Source: Planctomycetota bacterium (GTDB lineage: Bacteria > Planctomycetota > Phycisphaerae > Phycisphaerales > UBA1924). Taken from it: 64,000 nucleotides of DNA. Each line of letters begins with the position of its first letter. Position 1 is the stretch's first letter. Of the stretch, positions 12,220-20,138 are shown one piece after another. Made by a program: the position numbers and the translations under genes. The notes beneath the pieces are model-generated. The model had not been told where the DNA came from and made no database searches. It saw nothing but the letters and a program-made list of their open reading frames with translations. The stretch covers positions 49,243 to 113,242 of the forward strand of contig RFGH01000057.1 in assembly GCA_003696675.1 (NCBI GenBank). Reading direction: 5' to 3'.

Positions 12220-12956
12220 GGCCGAACCTCCGAGAGGACACTGACGAGGTCTTTGCGCCGGATCGGAATGCCGAAGACGGCAACTCGATCACGGGCGGTC
12301 TCGGCGACCAAGCCCTCGTCGCGGTCGACCCAGGCCGTCTGCCTGAGGCTGATCGTGGCCGCACCCACTTTCAGCTGCATCTCCCATCGGAACACAAAGG
12401 CATCGTAGAGGCCTGATGGTGTGGCGATCCTTTGGGATCCGAGCCCTTCGATCCGCACCGTGCCGGTGCCCGATTCCCCACGGATCCCACGCCCATCGCT
12501 GCGAACGAGAAAACTTTCTTCGATTCGCTCCCCGGCGTTGAGCTGCGCGGGCAGGTAGATGGCCCCGGGCGTGAACTCGTTCGTGATGCCACCGGACTCG
12601 ACCCTCGTTGTGCGGAGCTGGCCGCCCTCCTCGTCCAGCAGAACGATCCGGATCGGCTCATCCGAGCCTTCCGCACGTGTGACTATCTCCACACCAGAAC
12701 CGACACGCTCCGCCGTCCGCACGACCCTGGTCCGGCCGCCTGCGTCGGTCTGCTCGAAGATCCGATCTCTTTGATCTTCGGCACGCAGCCAGTCAGAACG
12801 GATCGATCCCCGCGGCTCCAGCGGGCCGACCCGGAGGCCGTTCTCGTCGGCCGTCAGGCCCTCGGGGGTGGCGTAGCTCGTGACAACCGATGCCCGGCAG
12901 CCGCCGATGACGAACGGGAGCAGGAACCAGGTTCCAATGAGTCTGGCGAGTCGCAT
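12216..12956 (-). CDS. Putative lipoprotein of unknown function
   Basis: The preferred start is ATG 12956 (MRLARLIGTWF), not the track start at 12980, because it puts a normal signal peptide and a lipobox (VIGGC) about 20 residues in. The mature part of about 225 residues is mostly beta-strand-like, with segments such as GTVRIEGLGSQRIATPSG and FRWEMQLKVGAATISLRQTAWVD. These resemble periplasmic proteins that test modified-polymer or outer-membrane ligands, but no family was recognised. It is followed with 4-bp overlap by the peroxiredoxin, so the two are likely cotranscribed. Function unknown. Confidence 0.72.
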   Translation of the reverse strand: MRLARLIGTWFLLPFVIGGCRASVVTSYATPEGLTADENGLRVGPLEPRGSIRSDWLRAEDQRDRIFEQTDAGGRTRVVRTAERVGSGVEIVTRAEGSDEPIRIVLLDEEGGQLRTTRVESGGITNEFTPGAIYLPAQLNAGERIEESFLVRSDGRGIRGESGTGTVRIEGLGSQRIATPSGLYDAFVFRWEMQLKVGAATISLRQTAWVDRDEGLVAETARDRVAVFGIPIRRKDLVSVLSEVRP

Positions 12957-13011
12957 TTCCGCTGACGCTTCGCGGGCCATGCCGGCCCGGACTCACGATC
13001 CAAAAGCGAAA

Positions 13012-13035
13012 GCCGCGTCCAGGCTAGGACGCGGC
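13012..13035 (-). terminator. Hairpin downstream of tRNA-Phe
   Basis: GCCGCGTCC and GGACGCGGC form a 9-bp perfect stem with a 6-base loop, starting 10 bases past the tRNA 3' end on the minus strand. A short T-rich stretch (TTTCGCTTTT) follows. It fits an intrinsic terminator for the tRNA transcript. Confidence 0.65.
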
Positions 13036-13045
13036 CTCTTGAAAA

Positions 13046-13118
13046 TGGGTCGACCCGGACTTGAACCGGGGACACCGGCATTTTCAATGCCGTGCTCTAC
13101 CAACTGAGCTATCGACCC
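13046..13118 (-). tRNA. tRNA-Phe (anticodon GAA)
   Basis: Read on the minus strand, the 73-nt gene has a 7-bp acceptor stem (GGGTCGA/TCGACCC), D arm AGCTCAGTTGGTAGAGC, anticodon arm CGGCA-TTGAAAA-TGCCG with anticodon GAA, T arm CCCGG-TTCAAGT-CCGGG, and discriminator A. CCA is not encoded: the bases after the discriminator are TTTT. Confidence 0.97.
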
Positions 13119-13147
13119 GTCGGCCGGGCATGCCCGGCGGGAGAGCA

Positions 13148-13175
13148 TCTTTATCGTCACCCCGCCCCCGGTCAA
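13148..13175 (-). promoter_or_regulatory. Candidate promoter of tRNA-Phe
   Basis: On the minus strand, TTGACC (13170-13175) and TAAAGA (13148-13153) are 16 bp apart, and the -10 lies 30 bp upstream of the mature tRNA 5' end. A 16-bp perfect palindrome (GCCGGGCATGCCCGGC, 13123-13138) sits between the two, within the 5' leader. Confidence 0.4.
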
Positions 13176-13244
13176 CCATTCATCCTCCGGTTCCGTCCGC
13201 TTTCATGACGCAACCGGGCCCGTCCATCCGGCTACCATCGGGGT

Positions 13245-14129
13245 ATGACCGACACCGCCGTGCTCGAAAAGCCCGAGAACGCCTCCCCCACGCAGACTCC
13301 CCTGCTGGTGGTCGAAGATCTGAAGACCTACTTCCCCATCCGCTCGGGGCTGCTTCAGCGGGTGACCGACCACTTCAAGGCGGTCGACGGGGTTTCCTTC
13401 AAGGTCGATCGCGGCGAAACACTCGGGCTCGTCGGGGAGTCGGGGTGCGGAAAGACCACGGTCGGCCGGACACTGCTCCGGCTCATCCCGGCCACCGGGG
13501 GGCGGGTGATCTTCAACGGGCATGATGTGTTCCGCGCGTCCGGGTCCGAACTGCAGAAGCTCCGCCGGGATATGCAGATTGTCTTCCAGGATCCGGCCGG
13601 TTCGCTGAACCCGCGGATGCGCATCGCCGCGATCGTCGGCGAACCACTGGTCATTCACGGAATGGTCAAGGACAAAGACGAGCTCCGCGAACGGGTCGAG
13701 AACCTGTTGGTTCGCTGCGGCATGCCAAAGGCCGCCGCCGACCGCTATCCGCACGAGTTTTCAGGTGGGCAGCGGCAGCGCATCGGAATTGCCCGTGCGC
13801 TCGCACTGGAACCGAAGTTTATTGTTTGCGACGAGCCCACCAGCGCGCTCGATGTGTCCATTCAGGCCCAGATCATCAACCTCCTGATGGATCTGCAGAG
13901 CGAGTTCGGACTGTCGTACCTGTTCATTTCGCACGACATGGCGGTCATCCAGCATGTCTGCAAGCGTATCGCGGTGATGTACAAGGGCAAAATCGTCGAG
14001 GAGGGTAGCCGCGAAGAGATCATTAACAATCCGCAGCACAGGTACACCCAGTCGCTTCTCAGCGCTGTTCCCGAGCCAAATCCCCGCCAGCAGAAGGCGA
14101 GGATCGTCTTCGAGGGCGGGGCGATGTGA
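13245..14129 (+). CDS. ABC transporter ATP-binding protein, OppF/DppF type
   Basis: The 294-residue ATPase belongs to the peptide/nickel import class. Walker A is GLVGESGCGKTT, the ABC signature FSGGQRQRIGIARAL, Walker B FIVCDEPTSALD, with the switch His in ISHDMAVIQ. The C-terminal QHRYTQSLLSAVPEPNP is the oligopeptide/dipeptide (OppF-type) extension. It energises uptake of oligopeptides through inner-membrane permeases, but none is encoded nearby, so partners (OppBCD) must be elsewhere. It is convergent with the RLAN ligase gene, only 13 bp away, and it may have peptides in common with that locus, which is speculation. Confidence 0.9.
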   Translation: MTDTAVLEKPENASPTQTPLLVVEDLKTYFPIRSGLLQRVTDHFKAVDGVSFKVDRGETLGLVGESGCGKTTVGRTLLRLIPATGGRVIFNGHDVFRASGSELQKLRRDMQIVFQDPAGSLNPRMRIAAIVGEPLVIHGMVKDKDELRERVENLLVRCGMPKAAADRYPHEFSGGQRQRIGIARALALEPKFIVCDEPTSALDVSIQAQIINLLMDLQSEFGLSYLFISHDMAVIQHVCKRIAVMYKGKIVEEGSREEIINNPQHRYTQSLLSAVPEPNPRQQKARIVFEGGAM

Positions 14130-14142
14130 TCGGGCGGTGCAC

Positions 14143-15597
14143 TCAGCTCCGGCGACGCTGTTCGAGCCGGACAAGGAAGTGCGCCATAATCCGCTCGTAG
14201 AGCGCATCTCCTAAAATCCGGTCTTCAACACCCGCATCGATGTTTGGATTGTCGTTGATCTCGATGACCCTCGGCTTGCCGTCGATGACCTTGATGTCCA
14301 CGCCGTAGAGTCCGTCGCCGATCTGCTTGGCCGCCCGTACGCCAACCTTCACCACCGCGGCCGGGACCTGGCTGACTGGCACGGTCTCAAAGCCGCCGCT
14401 GGAGACGCGCGATCCTTGGCGATTGACGATCTGCCAATGCTTGCGAGCCATGAAATACTTGGACGCGTACAGGGGCTGCCCCCCGAGCACGCCGATCCGC
14501 CAGTCAAACTCGGTGGGAACAAACTCTTGGGCGATCAGCAGTTCTGAGGTGTCGAGCAACTCATCGAGACGACGGTAAAACTCCTCCTCGGTATCGATTT
14601 TGATCACTCCGGCCGAAAATGAGCTGTCGGGCTGTTTGATGACCGCCGGGAACCCGATGCGCTCCGCGACAAGTCCGGCCGTGTCCTCGCCGAAGATCAC
14701 CGTCTTGGGCGTCGGAATCTTGTGCCGGATCATCATCTCGGCCTGATACACCTTGTTGGTGCACCGCACGATCGAGACGGGGTCATCGATCACGACCATG
14801 CCTTCCGCGGCCGCTCTGCGGGCCATACGGTAGGTGTAGTGATCCACGGCCGTGGTATCCCGGATGAAGAGGGCGTCGTACTCGGCGACTCGCCCGGCAT
14901 CGTCTTTGGTGATCAACTCCGCCCGGATGCCCATCGACTCGCCCGCCGCAATGAACTTCTTCAGGGCTTTCTGATCCGAGCAGGGCATCGGATCGTCCGG
15001 TTTGTGCAAGATCGCCATGTCGAATCGCGACGGCGTCTTCGGCTTGCTCGTTCGAACGCCACGGGTGATGTATCGCTCGGCCTGCTCCGCGACATAGGCC
15101 GTCTCGTTGTCCGGAACCTCGCCTGCCGGGACAATGCGAACGGAATCAATGGTCCACCCGCTCTCATTCACAAAGGTCACACGAAGCAGCGGGGCCGGAA
15201 ATACATTGAAGAGAGCACGGGCCAACTGGCGGTGCTTTTCGTAGTACGAAGAGCCGAAATAAATCCAGAGCTCGAAGTCTGCGGCCTTGACTCCTTTGAG
15301 ACTCTTGTTGATCAGACCATCGAGAGACGATTCGGCCAGCCGATGGATCGGCGCGAGTTGAAGATCACGGAGCGTGGTCACCGTCGGCAGCGGCTTGTGC
15401 CCCCGCGCCTCTGCGAGAAGTGAGACATAATAACCAGCGGTCTGATATCCGTACGATCGGCAGAGATTGCATACTTTCAGGTTCGCGGCGGCACCGAACT
15501 TTGGGTCGGCGAGGTAGTCCCGTGCGGCCACGATCTCCGCGCCGGGAATCTTCAACGGCCAGCGCTTCGGATTGCTGACGACCACGATCGTGTTCAA
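14143..15597 (-). CDS. RimK-family ATP-grasp ligase with N-terminal RLAN domain
   Basis: The 484-residue protein has an N-terminal RLAN-like region (about 1-190; MNTIVVVSNPKRWPL, NLCRSYGYQTAGYYVSLLAEARGH) followed by an ATP-grasp ligase. ATP-grasp landmarks are AVIKQPDSSFSAGVIKI (phosphate/ATP loop), LLIAQEFVPTEFDWRIGVLGG, and the metal site VIEINDNPNID. RimK-type enzymes form amide bonds between a carboxylate and an amino group, for example adding Glu residues to a peptide or protein. RLAN-RimK genes are known to co-occur with C39-like peptidases, as here: the start overlaps the upstream peptidase stop by 4 bp. Substrate unknown; a small peptide made with the AsnB-type enzyme upstream is my inference. 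Confidence 0.86.
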   Translation of the reverse strand: MNTIVVVSNPKRWPLKIPGAEIVAARDYLADPKFGAAANLKVCNLCRSYGYQTAGYYVSLLAEARGHKPLPTVTTLRDLQLAPIHRLAESSLDGLINKSLKGVKAADFELWIYFGSSYYEKHRQLARALFNVFPAPLLRVTFVNESGWTIDSVRIVPAGEVPDNETAYVAEQAERYITRGVRTSKPKTPSRFDMAILHKPDDPMPCSDQKALKKFIAAGESMGIRAELITKDDAGRVAEYDALFIRDTTAVDHYTYRMARRAAAEGMVVIDDPVSIVRCTNKVYQAEMMIRHKIPTPKTVIFGEDTAGLVAERIGFPAVIKQPDSSFSAGVIKIDTEEEFYRRLDELLDTSELLIAQEFVPTEFDWRIGVLGGQPLYASKYFMARKHWQIVNRQGSRVSSGGFETVPVSQVPAAVVKVGVRAAKQIGDGLYGVDIKVIDGKPRVIEINDNPNIDAGVEDRILGDALYERIMAHFLVRLEQRRRS

Positions 15598-16445
15598 GGC
15601 ATATTCCCCGATTTCTTGCCCTTCATCCCGCTCTTTTCGAGTGAAGGCAGAGCGCCGAGTGTCTTCGGCTCGATGACCAGCAGATTCGCGTCGTAGGTGA
15701 GCACTCCCAGATAGATCGAACCCAGCAAACGCGGCATGTCTACCTCATACCGACGGGATGCGAAAGCAGGATTGTTCTCGAGCGGATCGGCGATCTGGAC
15801 CTTGCGTGTGCCCCCATCGTACCCGCACACGACCACGAAGTGCCCCCCGGGCACGCCCCGCACATCGTCCTCGTCATCCAGCGGAGGAACTTCGCGGGGG
15901 GCTCGATAGAGGTAGGTCGAACTCAGCCCGGTCAGAATCGGCAGACCCTTCCGGAGGAACGAGTGGATGAGCTGCGCCGAGACATCTTGCATGAAGATCT
16001 CGCCGCCCGCCTCGAGAAACTCCAGATACGCCTGAGTCGCCAGCTCATACTTCAGTTCCACCTTCTCCAGTGCAGCGGCCTGCTGTCGCAGTTTATTCGA
16101 GATCAACTGTGGGTCGCCCGGCTTTGATCCGTCCGCGGGGAACCAGGTCGGATCGAACATGTGCAGGTTGAAGGTGATCAGCCTCGCGCGATAGCCTCTC
16201 ATCAAAGCGTGGAGTCCGAGCCAGGGAGCCAGCGTTCCACGCCCGGCCTCGACACCCAGCATCTTCATGGTATCGATCACTGATTCGAGCGAAACGCTCT
16301 CGCCGTAGTAGCGATATACACTGTGCAGGCAGGTCGGGCCGCAGGTCTGGTCGTCGGGCTGCGCGTGAATGTGAAATGGAAGCTGTGCGGCGTCTTCGAT
16401 CAACTCTGCGGCTCCTCGGCATGCGTTCGGATCAGACGATGCCAC
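15594..16445 (-). CDS. C39-like (papain fold) peptidase family protein
   Basis: The 283-residue protein carries the catalytic Cys in DDQTCGPTCLHSVYRYYG (Cys35) and the His in GGHFVVVCGYDGG, followed by VQIADPLENN, which supplies the Asp. That is the order of bacteriocin-processing C39 peptidases. There is no signal peptide and no ABC transporter domain, so it is a free-standing cytosolic enzyme. Companion proteins of RLAN-RimK ligases are of this type, and may trim or transfer the ligase product. It is 39 bp downstream of the AsnB-type gene and overlaps the ligase by 4 bp. Whether it hydrolyses peptides or acts as an acyl/amide transferase cannot be seen. Confidence 0.83.
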   Translation of the reverse strand: MASSDPNACRGAAELIEDAAQLPFHIHAQPDDQTCGPTCLHSVYRYYGESVSLESVIDTMKMLGVEAGRGTLAPWLGLHALMRGYRARLITFNLHMFDPTWFPADGSKPGDPQLISNKLRQQAAALEKVELKYELATQAYLEFLEAGGEIFMQDVSAQLIHSFLRKGLPILTGLSSTYLYRAPREVPPLDDEDDVRGVPGGHFVVVCGYDGGTRKVQIADPLENNPAFASRRYEVDMPRLLGSIYLGVLTYDANLLVIEPKTLGALPSLEKSGMKGKKSGNMP

Positions 16446-16484
16446 TCCCCAACCGCTATCACTCTAGACAACGGCCTGTGAAAC

Positions 16485-18326
16485 TCAAACCGCGGCCTCA
16501 AGCCCACAATCGGCCGGATCATGCCTGGCCATGCCCCCCCACCACCGCTCACCCCACATAGCGATATTGATCATCGGCCAGGAAAGATTCCAGAGGGCCT
16601 CGGGCGCGGCGGAGACGGTCTGCACGGCTTCGGTAGTAAAAATCTCGCGGGCAAGGTGGCTCGTACGCAATACCGAACTCATCCCGCCAGCCCACTGCTG
16701 GAAAGGCAACGGGAAGCTCGCCTTGGGGCGAGCGAGGATGCCGATAGGCAGGTCGCCCGAGAATGCCCGTCGGAGGGCGATCTTTGTCTGCTCCGGCGCG
16801 TCCCCGGCATACTTCATGCACATCGGCATGCTCTCGGCCAGCCGGGCAACCGCGAAGTCGGCGAATGGCGTCCGACCCTCGACCGAGGCTAGCATCGTGG
16901 CCGAATCCAGCCGACGCAGCAGGTTGGGCAGGTTCATGCGCCGATGGAAGCGAAGATGCGGCTCCAGCCTATCCAAGCCGTCGCACGCGATCCGAAGCTC
17001 CTCGAACTCCTCCGTGTAGAAGGCACGCAAAGCCTCATCGCGGCCGCTGGAATTCCAAGCCCGATCCCTCAGCACTCTCGACTTGATACCCATGGGAACC
17101 CATGCATTCGAGTCGAGATGGAAGAGGCCGCCCGTGATGTCCTTGGCGCCTGCCAATGCGGCGACATGATCAGCGGCCTGACGCATCGCGGGGGCATACC
17201 CACCAAATAGTTCGTCAGCACCCTCTCCGGAAATGGTCACTACATGCCCGTCCGCACGCAGAGATGCCGCGACCTCATAGATCGCGACCTCGTTCGGAGT
17301 AGACAGAGGAACGCCGGAGCGATCGATCATCCAGTGCCATCGATCGAGAAACCCATCCCTTGTGACTTCAATCTCTTCATGATGGGTGCCAAGACACTCC
17401 GCCATGGCTCGTGCATGCTGGAAGTCGTCGTCCATACCGGGCACTCGCGCGCCGGCGCAATAGGTCATGAGTTTCGGGACATGACGATTGGCAACACTCG
17501 TGATGATGGCGCTATCGAGCCCGCCGGACAAGAGTGCGCAGATCGGCACATCCGTTCTCAGGTGCCGGATGATGGAGTCTTCGACGACATCACGAACTTC
17601 ACCCCCTGCATCCTCTGCAGCTGCGGACGATTCGGACCAGATGTTTCGCATATCTGGCTGCGAGTCCGATCTGGCTGAGTAAATCCGTATCTCGCCGGGA
17701 AGCAGCGTCTCGATGCCCTCGAACAGTGTCCTGTGACCAAGCGTGGGCCGCAGTGTCGTCAGGTACGCAGAAACAGTCACAAGATCCGGCGTACACCGTG
17801 CATCGGGGTGGGCAAGGACAGCCGCGAGGTCGCTCGCAAACACCAAGCACGACCCTGCTGGCCCGGCGACTCTTGCCGCATACAGCGGCTTGATGCCCAG
17901 CGGATCACGGGCGAGCAGCACGCGATGTTCATCACGATCAACGAATCCGATCGCGAACATCCCGCGGAACTTGGAGATCGCTCTCTCACCCCAAACCGCC
18001 AGAGCGAGCAGCACGGTCTCCGTGTCGCAGTCTGTACGGAACCTGATGCCCTCAGACTCCAGCTCGCCCCGAAGCTCAGCGTCGTTGTATAGCTCCCCGT
18101 TGTATGTCAGGGCGAATCGCCCATCGGGTGTTGTCATCGGCTGGTGACCCTCGGGCCCGGGCGCGATGACCGCCAATCGACGGTGTCCGAGCACCGCCCA
18201 CGGGCAACGCCAGAGTCCGGCCCCGTCGGGACCACGATGGAACATAGTGTCGCGCATCCGTGCGGCATCCAGATCGGTCAGACCGATCGGACCACCCAGC
18301 CCGATGACACCCAGAATGCCGCACAT
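16485..18326 (-). CDS. Asparagine synthetase B-type glutamine amidotransferase
   Basis: The 613-residue protein begins MCGILGVIG with the N-terminal nucleophile Cys2 of class II glutaminases (MFHRGPDGAG, LTYNGELYN also present). The synthetase half has the pyrophosphate loop ALLSGGLDSAIIT and SGEGADELFGGYAP. It transfers glutamine ammonia to an acyl-adenylated carboxylate, making asparagine in the canonical case. Its position directly before a C39 peptidase and a RimK-type ligase suggests a role like AsnO in N-acetylglutaminylglutamine amide synthesis, that is, amidation of a small peptide. Free asparagine synthesis is the alternative. Confidence 0.9.
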   Translation of the reverse strand: MCGILGVIGLGGPIGLTDLDAARMRDTMFHRGPDGAGLWRCPWAVLGHRRLAVIAPGPEGHQPMTTPDGRFALTYNGELYNDAELRGELESEGIRFRTDCDTETVLLALAVWGERAISKFRGMFAIGFVDRDEHRVLLARDPLGIKPLYAARVAGPAGSCLVFASDLAAVLAHPDARCTPDLVTVSAYLTTLRPTLGHRTLFEGIETLLPGEIRIYSARSDSQPDMRNIWSESSAAAEDAGGEVRDVVEDSIIRHLRTDVPICALLSGGLDSAIITSVANRHVPKLMTYCAGARVPGMDDDFQHARAMAECLGTHHEEIEVTRDGFLDRWHWMIDRSGVPLSTPNEVAIYEVAASLRADGHVVTISGEGADELFGGYAPAMRQAADHVAALAGAKDITGGLFHLDSNAWVPMGIKSRVLRDRAWNSSGRDEALRAFYTEEFEELRIACDGLDRLEPHLRFHRRMNLPNLLRRLDSATMLASVEGRTPFADFAVARLAESMPMCMKYAGDAPEQTKIALRRAFSGDLPIGILARPKASFPLPFQQWAGGMSSVLRTSHLAREIFTTEAVQTVSAAPEALWNLSWPMINIAMWGERWWGGMARHDPADCGLEAAV

Positions 18327-18377
18327 GGACTGGAATATCGGCGTCGGGTCCCGGCTGCCCGCAAAATCAGGGGATTC

Positions 18378-19169
18378 TCAGTCTTCGTCGGGTCGGCAAA
18401 CGCGGCACGGCTGGTATGTCTTTTCAGCATCCACCCGCAGGATCCGGGTGCTCGTGGAGCCGGCGTGCTGGCAGCTCTCTCGGTGATACTTGCTTCCCGA
18501 CTTGGTCACCCAGACCCAGGACTCTGCGCTCTTCGGCGGGGTCTCGTGCGGCTTCATGTCCTCGGCAGGTTGCGGCTCGGGCGTTGTCGGGATCTCGGGC
18601 CCTGCAGGCTCGGCTGCGATCTCGGGCGACTCCGGTCGCCCCCAGACCCCCCGTCCGAGTTCACGCGCCCGCTGCTCATACCAGCGAAGAACCCGCTCGT
18701 ACGGCGCCGCTGCCCGGGTGGAGACCTTTCCATACCCTTGCCGGACGATCTCCAGATCCACGAACAGGCCGTCGGGCTCGCGGAAAATGTACCCTCGCCG
18801 CCGTCCAATCGCGTCCGTGGCGCCGGGAACCGGCTCGAACACGGTGACCTGTTCGCCGTAGAGCATCCGTGTCAGAAAACGCTTCGCTTCGACCGATTCC
18901 GGCGACGGAACTTCGGCCTTCTCGACCCACTCGGGCGTGTCGGCACCCAGCACCTCGAAGCGATAAATCTGCCCATCGAGGAGCAGGACAAGGCTGTCAC
19001 CGTCGATCACTTCGATAACATTGGCCCCGCCGGAACGCTCCGGGTCCGGCCGGGTAACCTCGGGCACATCACCATTTCTGGCAGGCGAAGACCGTTGCCC
19101 ACCCTCGGGATTCGGGTACATCGCCAGCGCGGCCGAGATTGCCGTCGCCAATAGGGTGGTGATTGCCAT
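18378..19169 (-). CDS. Secreted or membrane-anchored staphylococcal-nuclease (SNase)-like protein
   Basis: The 263-residue protein starts with a hydrophobic segment (ITTLLATAISAALAM), so it is probably exported or tethered. The SNase domain (about 47-170) has IDGDSLVLLLDG, YRFEVLGADTPEW and DAIGRRRGYIF. These keep the active-site Arg35, Asp40, Glu43 and Arg87 equivalents of thermonuclease, so it should be a Ca-dependent nuclease. The C-terminus (WVTKSGSKYHRESCQHAG...CRVC) is a short Cys-rich module like that found after many bacterial SNase domains, possibly a zinc site. It lies 3 bp downstream of the small conserved protein and 51 bp upstream of the AsnB-type gene. Confidence 0.85.
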   Translation of the reverse strand: MAITTLLATAISAALAMYPNPEGGQRSSPARNGDVPEVTRPDPERSGGANVIEVIDGDSLVLLLDGQIYRFEVLGADTPEWVEKAEVPSPESVEAKRFLTRMLYGEQVTVFEPVPGATDAIGRRRGYIFREPDGLFVDLEIVRQGYGKVSTRAAAPYERVLRWYEQRARELGRGVWGRPESPEIAAEPAGPEIPTTPEPQPAEDMKPHETPPKSAESWVWVTKSGSKYHRESCQHAGSTSTRILRVDAEKTYQPCRVCRPDED

Positions 19170-19172
19170 GGC

Positions 19173-19625
19173 TTAAACCCACACATTCACGATCAGATTG
19201 GGTTCTTTGAGCTTGCCGCTCCAGAGCCCGACCGAGGTGGTCACCAGCTTCACTTCATACTGCGGGTGTGCGTCCAGCCACTCATTGATCTGCTGATCGA
19301 GAAACTCGAGCGAATCGCCAGTCAGCCGGCAATGGAAACTCTTCACATGGATTGCGCCAGCGCCGGTGACATTCGGTGTCCGGCTCCATTTGTCCTCGTG
19401 CCGCCCCGCCCCGAGTCGCTGCTCGAAAGTCCGAATTTTGGGAGGGGCGCCTTGGGAAGGTCCGGACGCCACCGGCATCGGAGCATCGCTCACATCGAGA
19501 GGCAGCGTGTCATCGAGTGACAGATCCTCACCGTCAGCCTTCTTTGGCATGTCGGCGTGCTTCTTCGGGTCGCTCCCCCCACCTGAATAACCCGGCGGCA
19601 GCGGATCGCGGAGTTGGTGTGACAT
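19173..19625 (-). CDS. Conserved hypothetical protein
   Basis: The start is ATG 19625 (MSHQLRDPLPPGYSG), since GGGAG precedes it by 6 bases; the track start at 19673 would add 16 residues without support. The 150-residue product has a Pro/Gly/Asp-rich, probably disordered N-terminal half and a compact C-terminal half (VKSFHCRLTGDSLEFLDQQI, VKLVTTSVGLWSGKL, LIVNVWV) with alternating strands and one helix. I do not recognise a family. It is first in a minus-strand run with the SNase, AsnB, C39 and RLAN genes. Confidence 0.7.
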   Translation of the reverse strand: MSHQLRDPLPPGYSGGGSDPKKHADMPKKADGEDLSLDDTLPLDVSDAPMPVASGPSQGAPPKIRTFEQRLGAGRHEDKWSRTPNVTGAGAIHVKSFHCRLTGDSLEFLDQQINEWLDAHPQYEVKLVTTSVGLWSGKLKEPNLIVNVWV

Positions 19626-19700
19626 GTCTGACTCCCACTTGGCGGGAAACCCCACGGTCCCGTCACTGAACATATCACAAACGGCGGGCCGCGTCGAGCC

Positions 19701-20072
19701 CTAAGTCGGCACTCCGTGGAACCGCCAAAGTCCCAAGCCTCCAAATCGCCCCTCGTACCGGATGTTTGGCCCTTCGGACCACGCGACAGTTACCGAAACT
19801 TCGGTTTCGCTGGCCCGCAGCCCTTGCAGCTCGCCGCGCCGGATCCGGTGAACGACCCCGCGCCCGTCGGACACCGGTCCCTCGTGTCTCAGGTAATGAT
19901 CGCGATGATGATCAATCTGCTCCGCGTCAAAGACCGCTTCCAAATCAGGACGAACTTCCGTTCGCCATGTCCGAAGTGTGCGTCCCTCCCCAAGATTGGG
20001 GTCTTCAATCATCCAGTCGAAGTGACGGGAGCCGTCCGGCAGGATGTGCTCAAGAATGACTGTTTCCGGCAT
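19701..20072 (-). CDS. LigD 3'-phosphoesterase-like protein (stand-alone)
   Basis: The track ORF starts at 20540, but its first half is antisense to the TPR gene. The coding part begins at ATG 20072 (MPETVILEH) and gives 123 residues. RHFDWMIEDPN, LRTWRTE, YLRHEGPVSDGRGVVHRI and LGLWRFH match the PE domain of the bacterial NHEJ ligase LigD, which removes 3'-phosphates and ribonucleotides from DNA ends. The His/Asp of HFDWMIED fit the metal site. No Ku, polymerase or LigD ligase domain is nearby, so it is a stand-alone version of the kind common in Planctomycetes. Role in end cleaning is inferred from the family. Confidence 0.72.
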   Translation of the reverse strand: MPETVILEHILPDGSRHFDWMIEDPNLGEGRTLRTWRTEVRPDLEAVFDAEQIDHHRDHYLRHEGPVSDGRGVVHRIRRGELQGLRASETEVSVTVAWSEGPNIRYEGRFGGLGLWRFHGVPT

Positions 20073-20138
20073 AGTGGAGCGTACACGCCCAGCCCCGCGC
20101 CCCCTGCTACGATCGCCTCCAAATCCAGGAGTCTCGCC

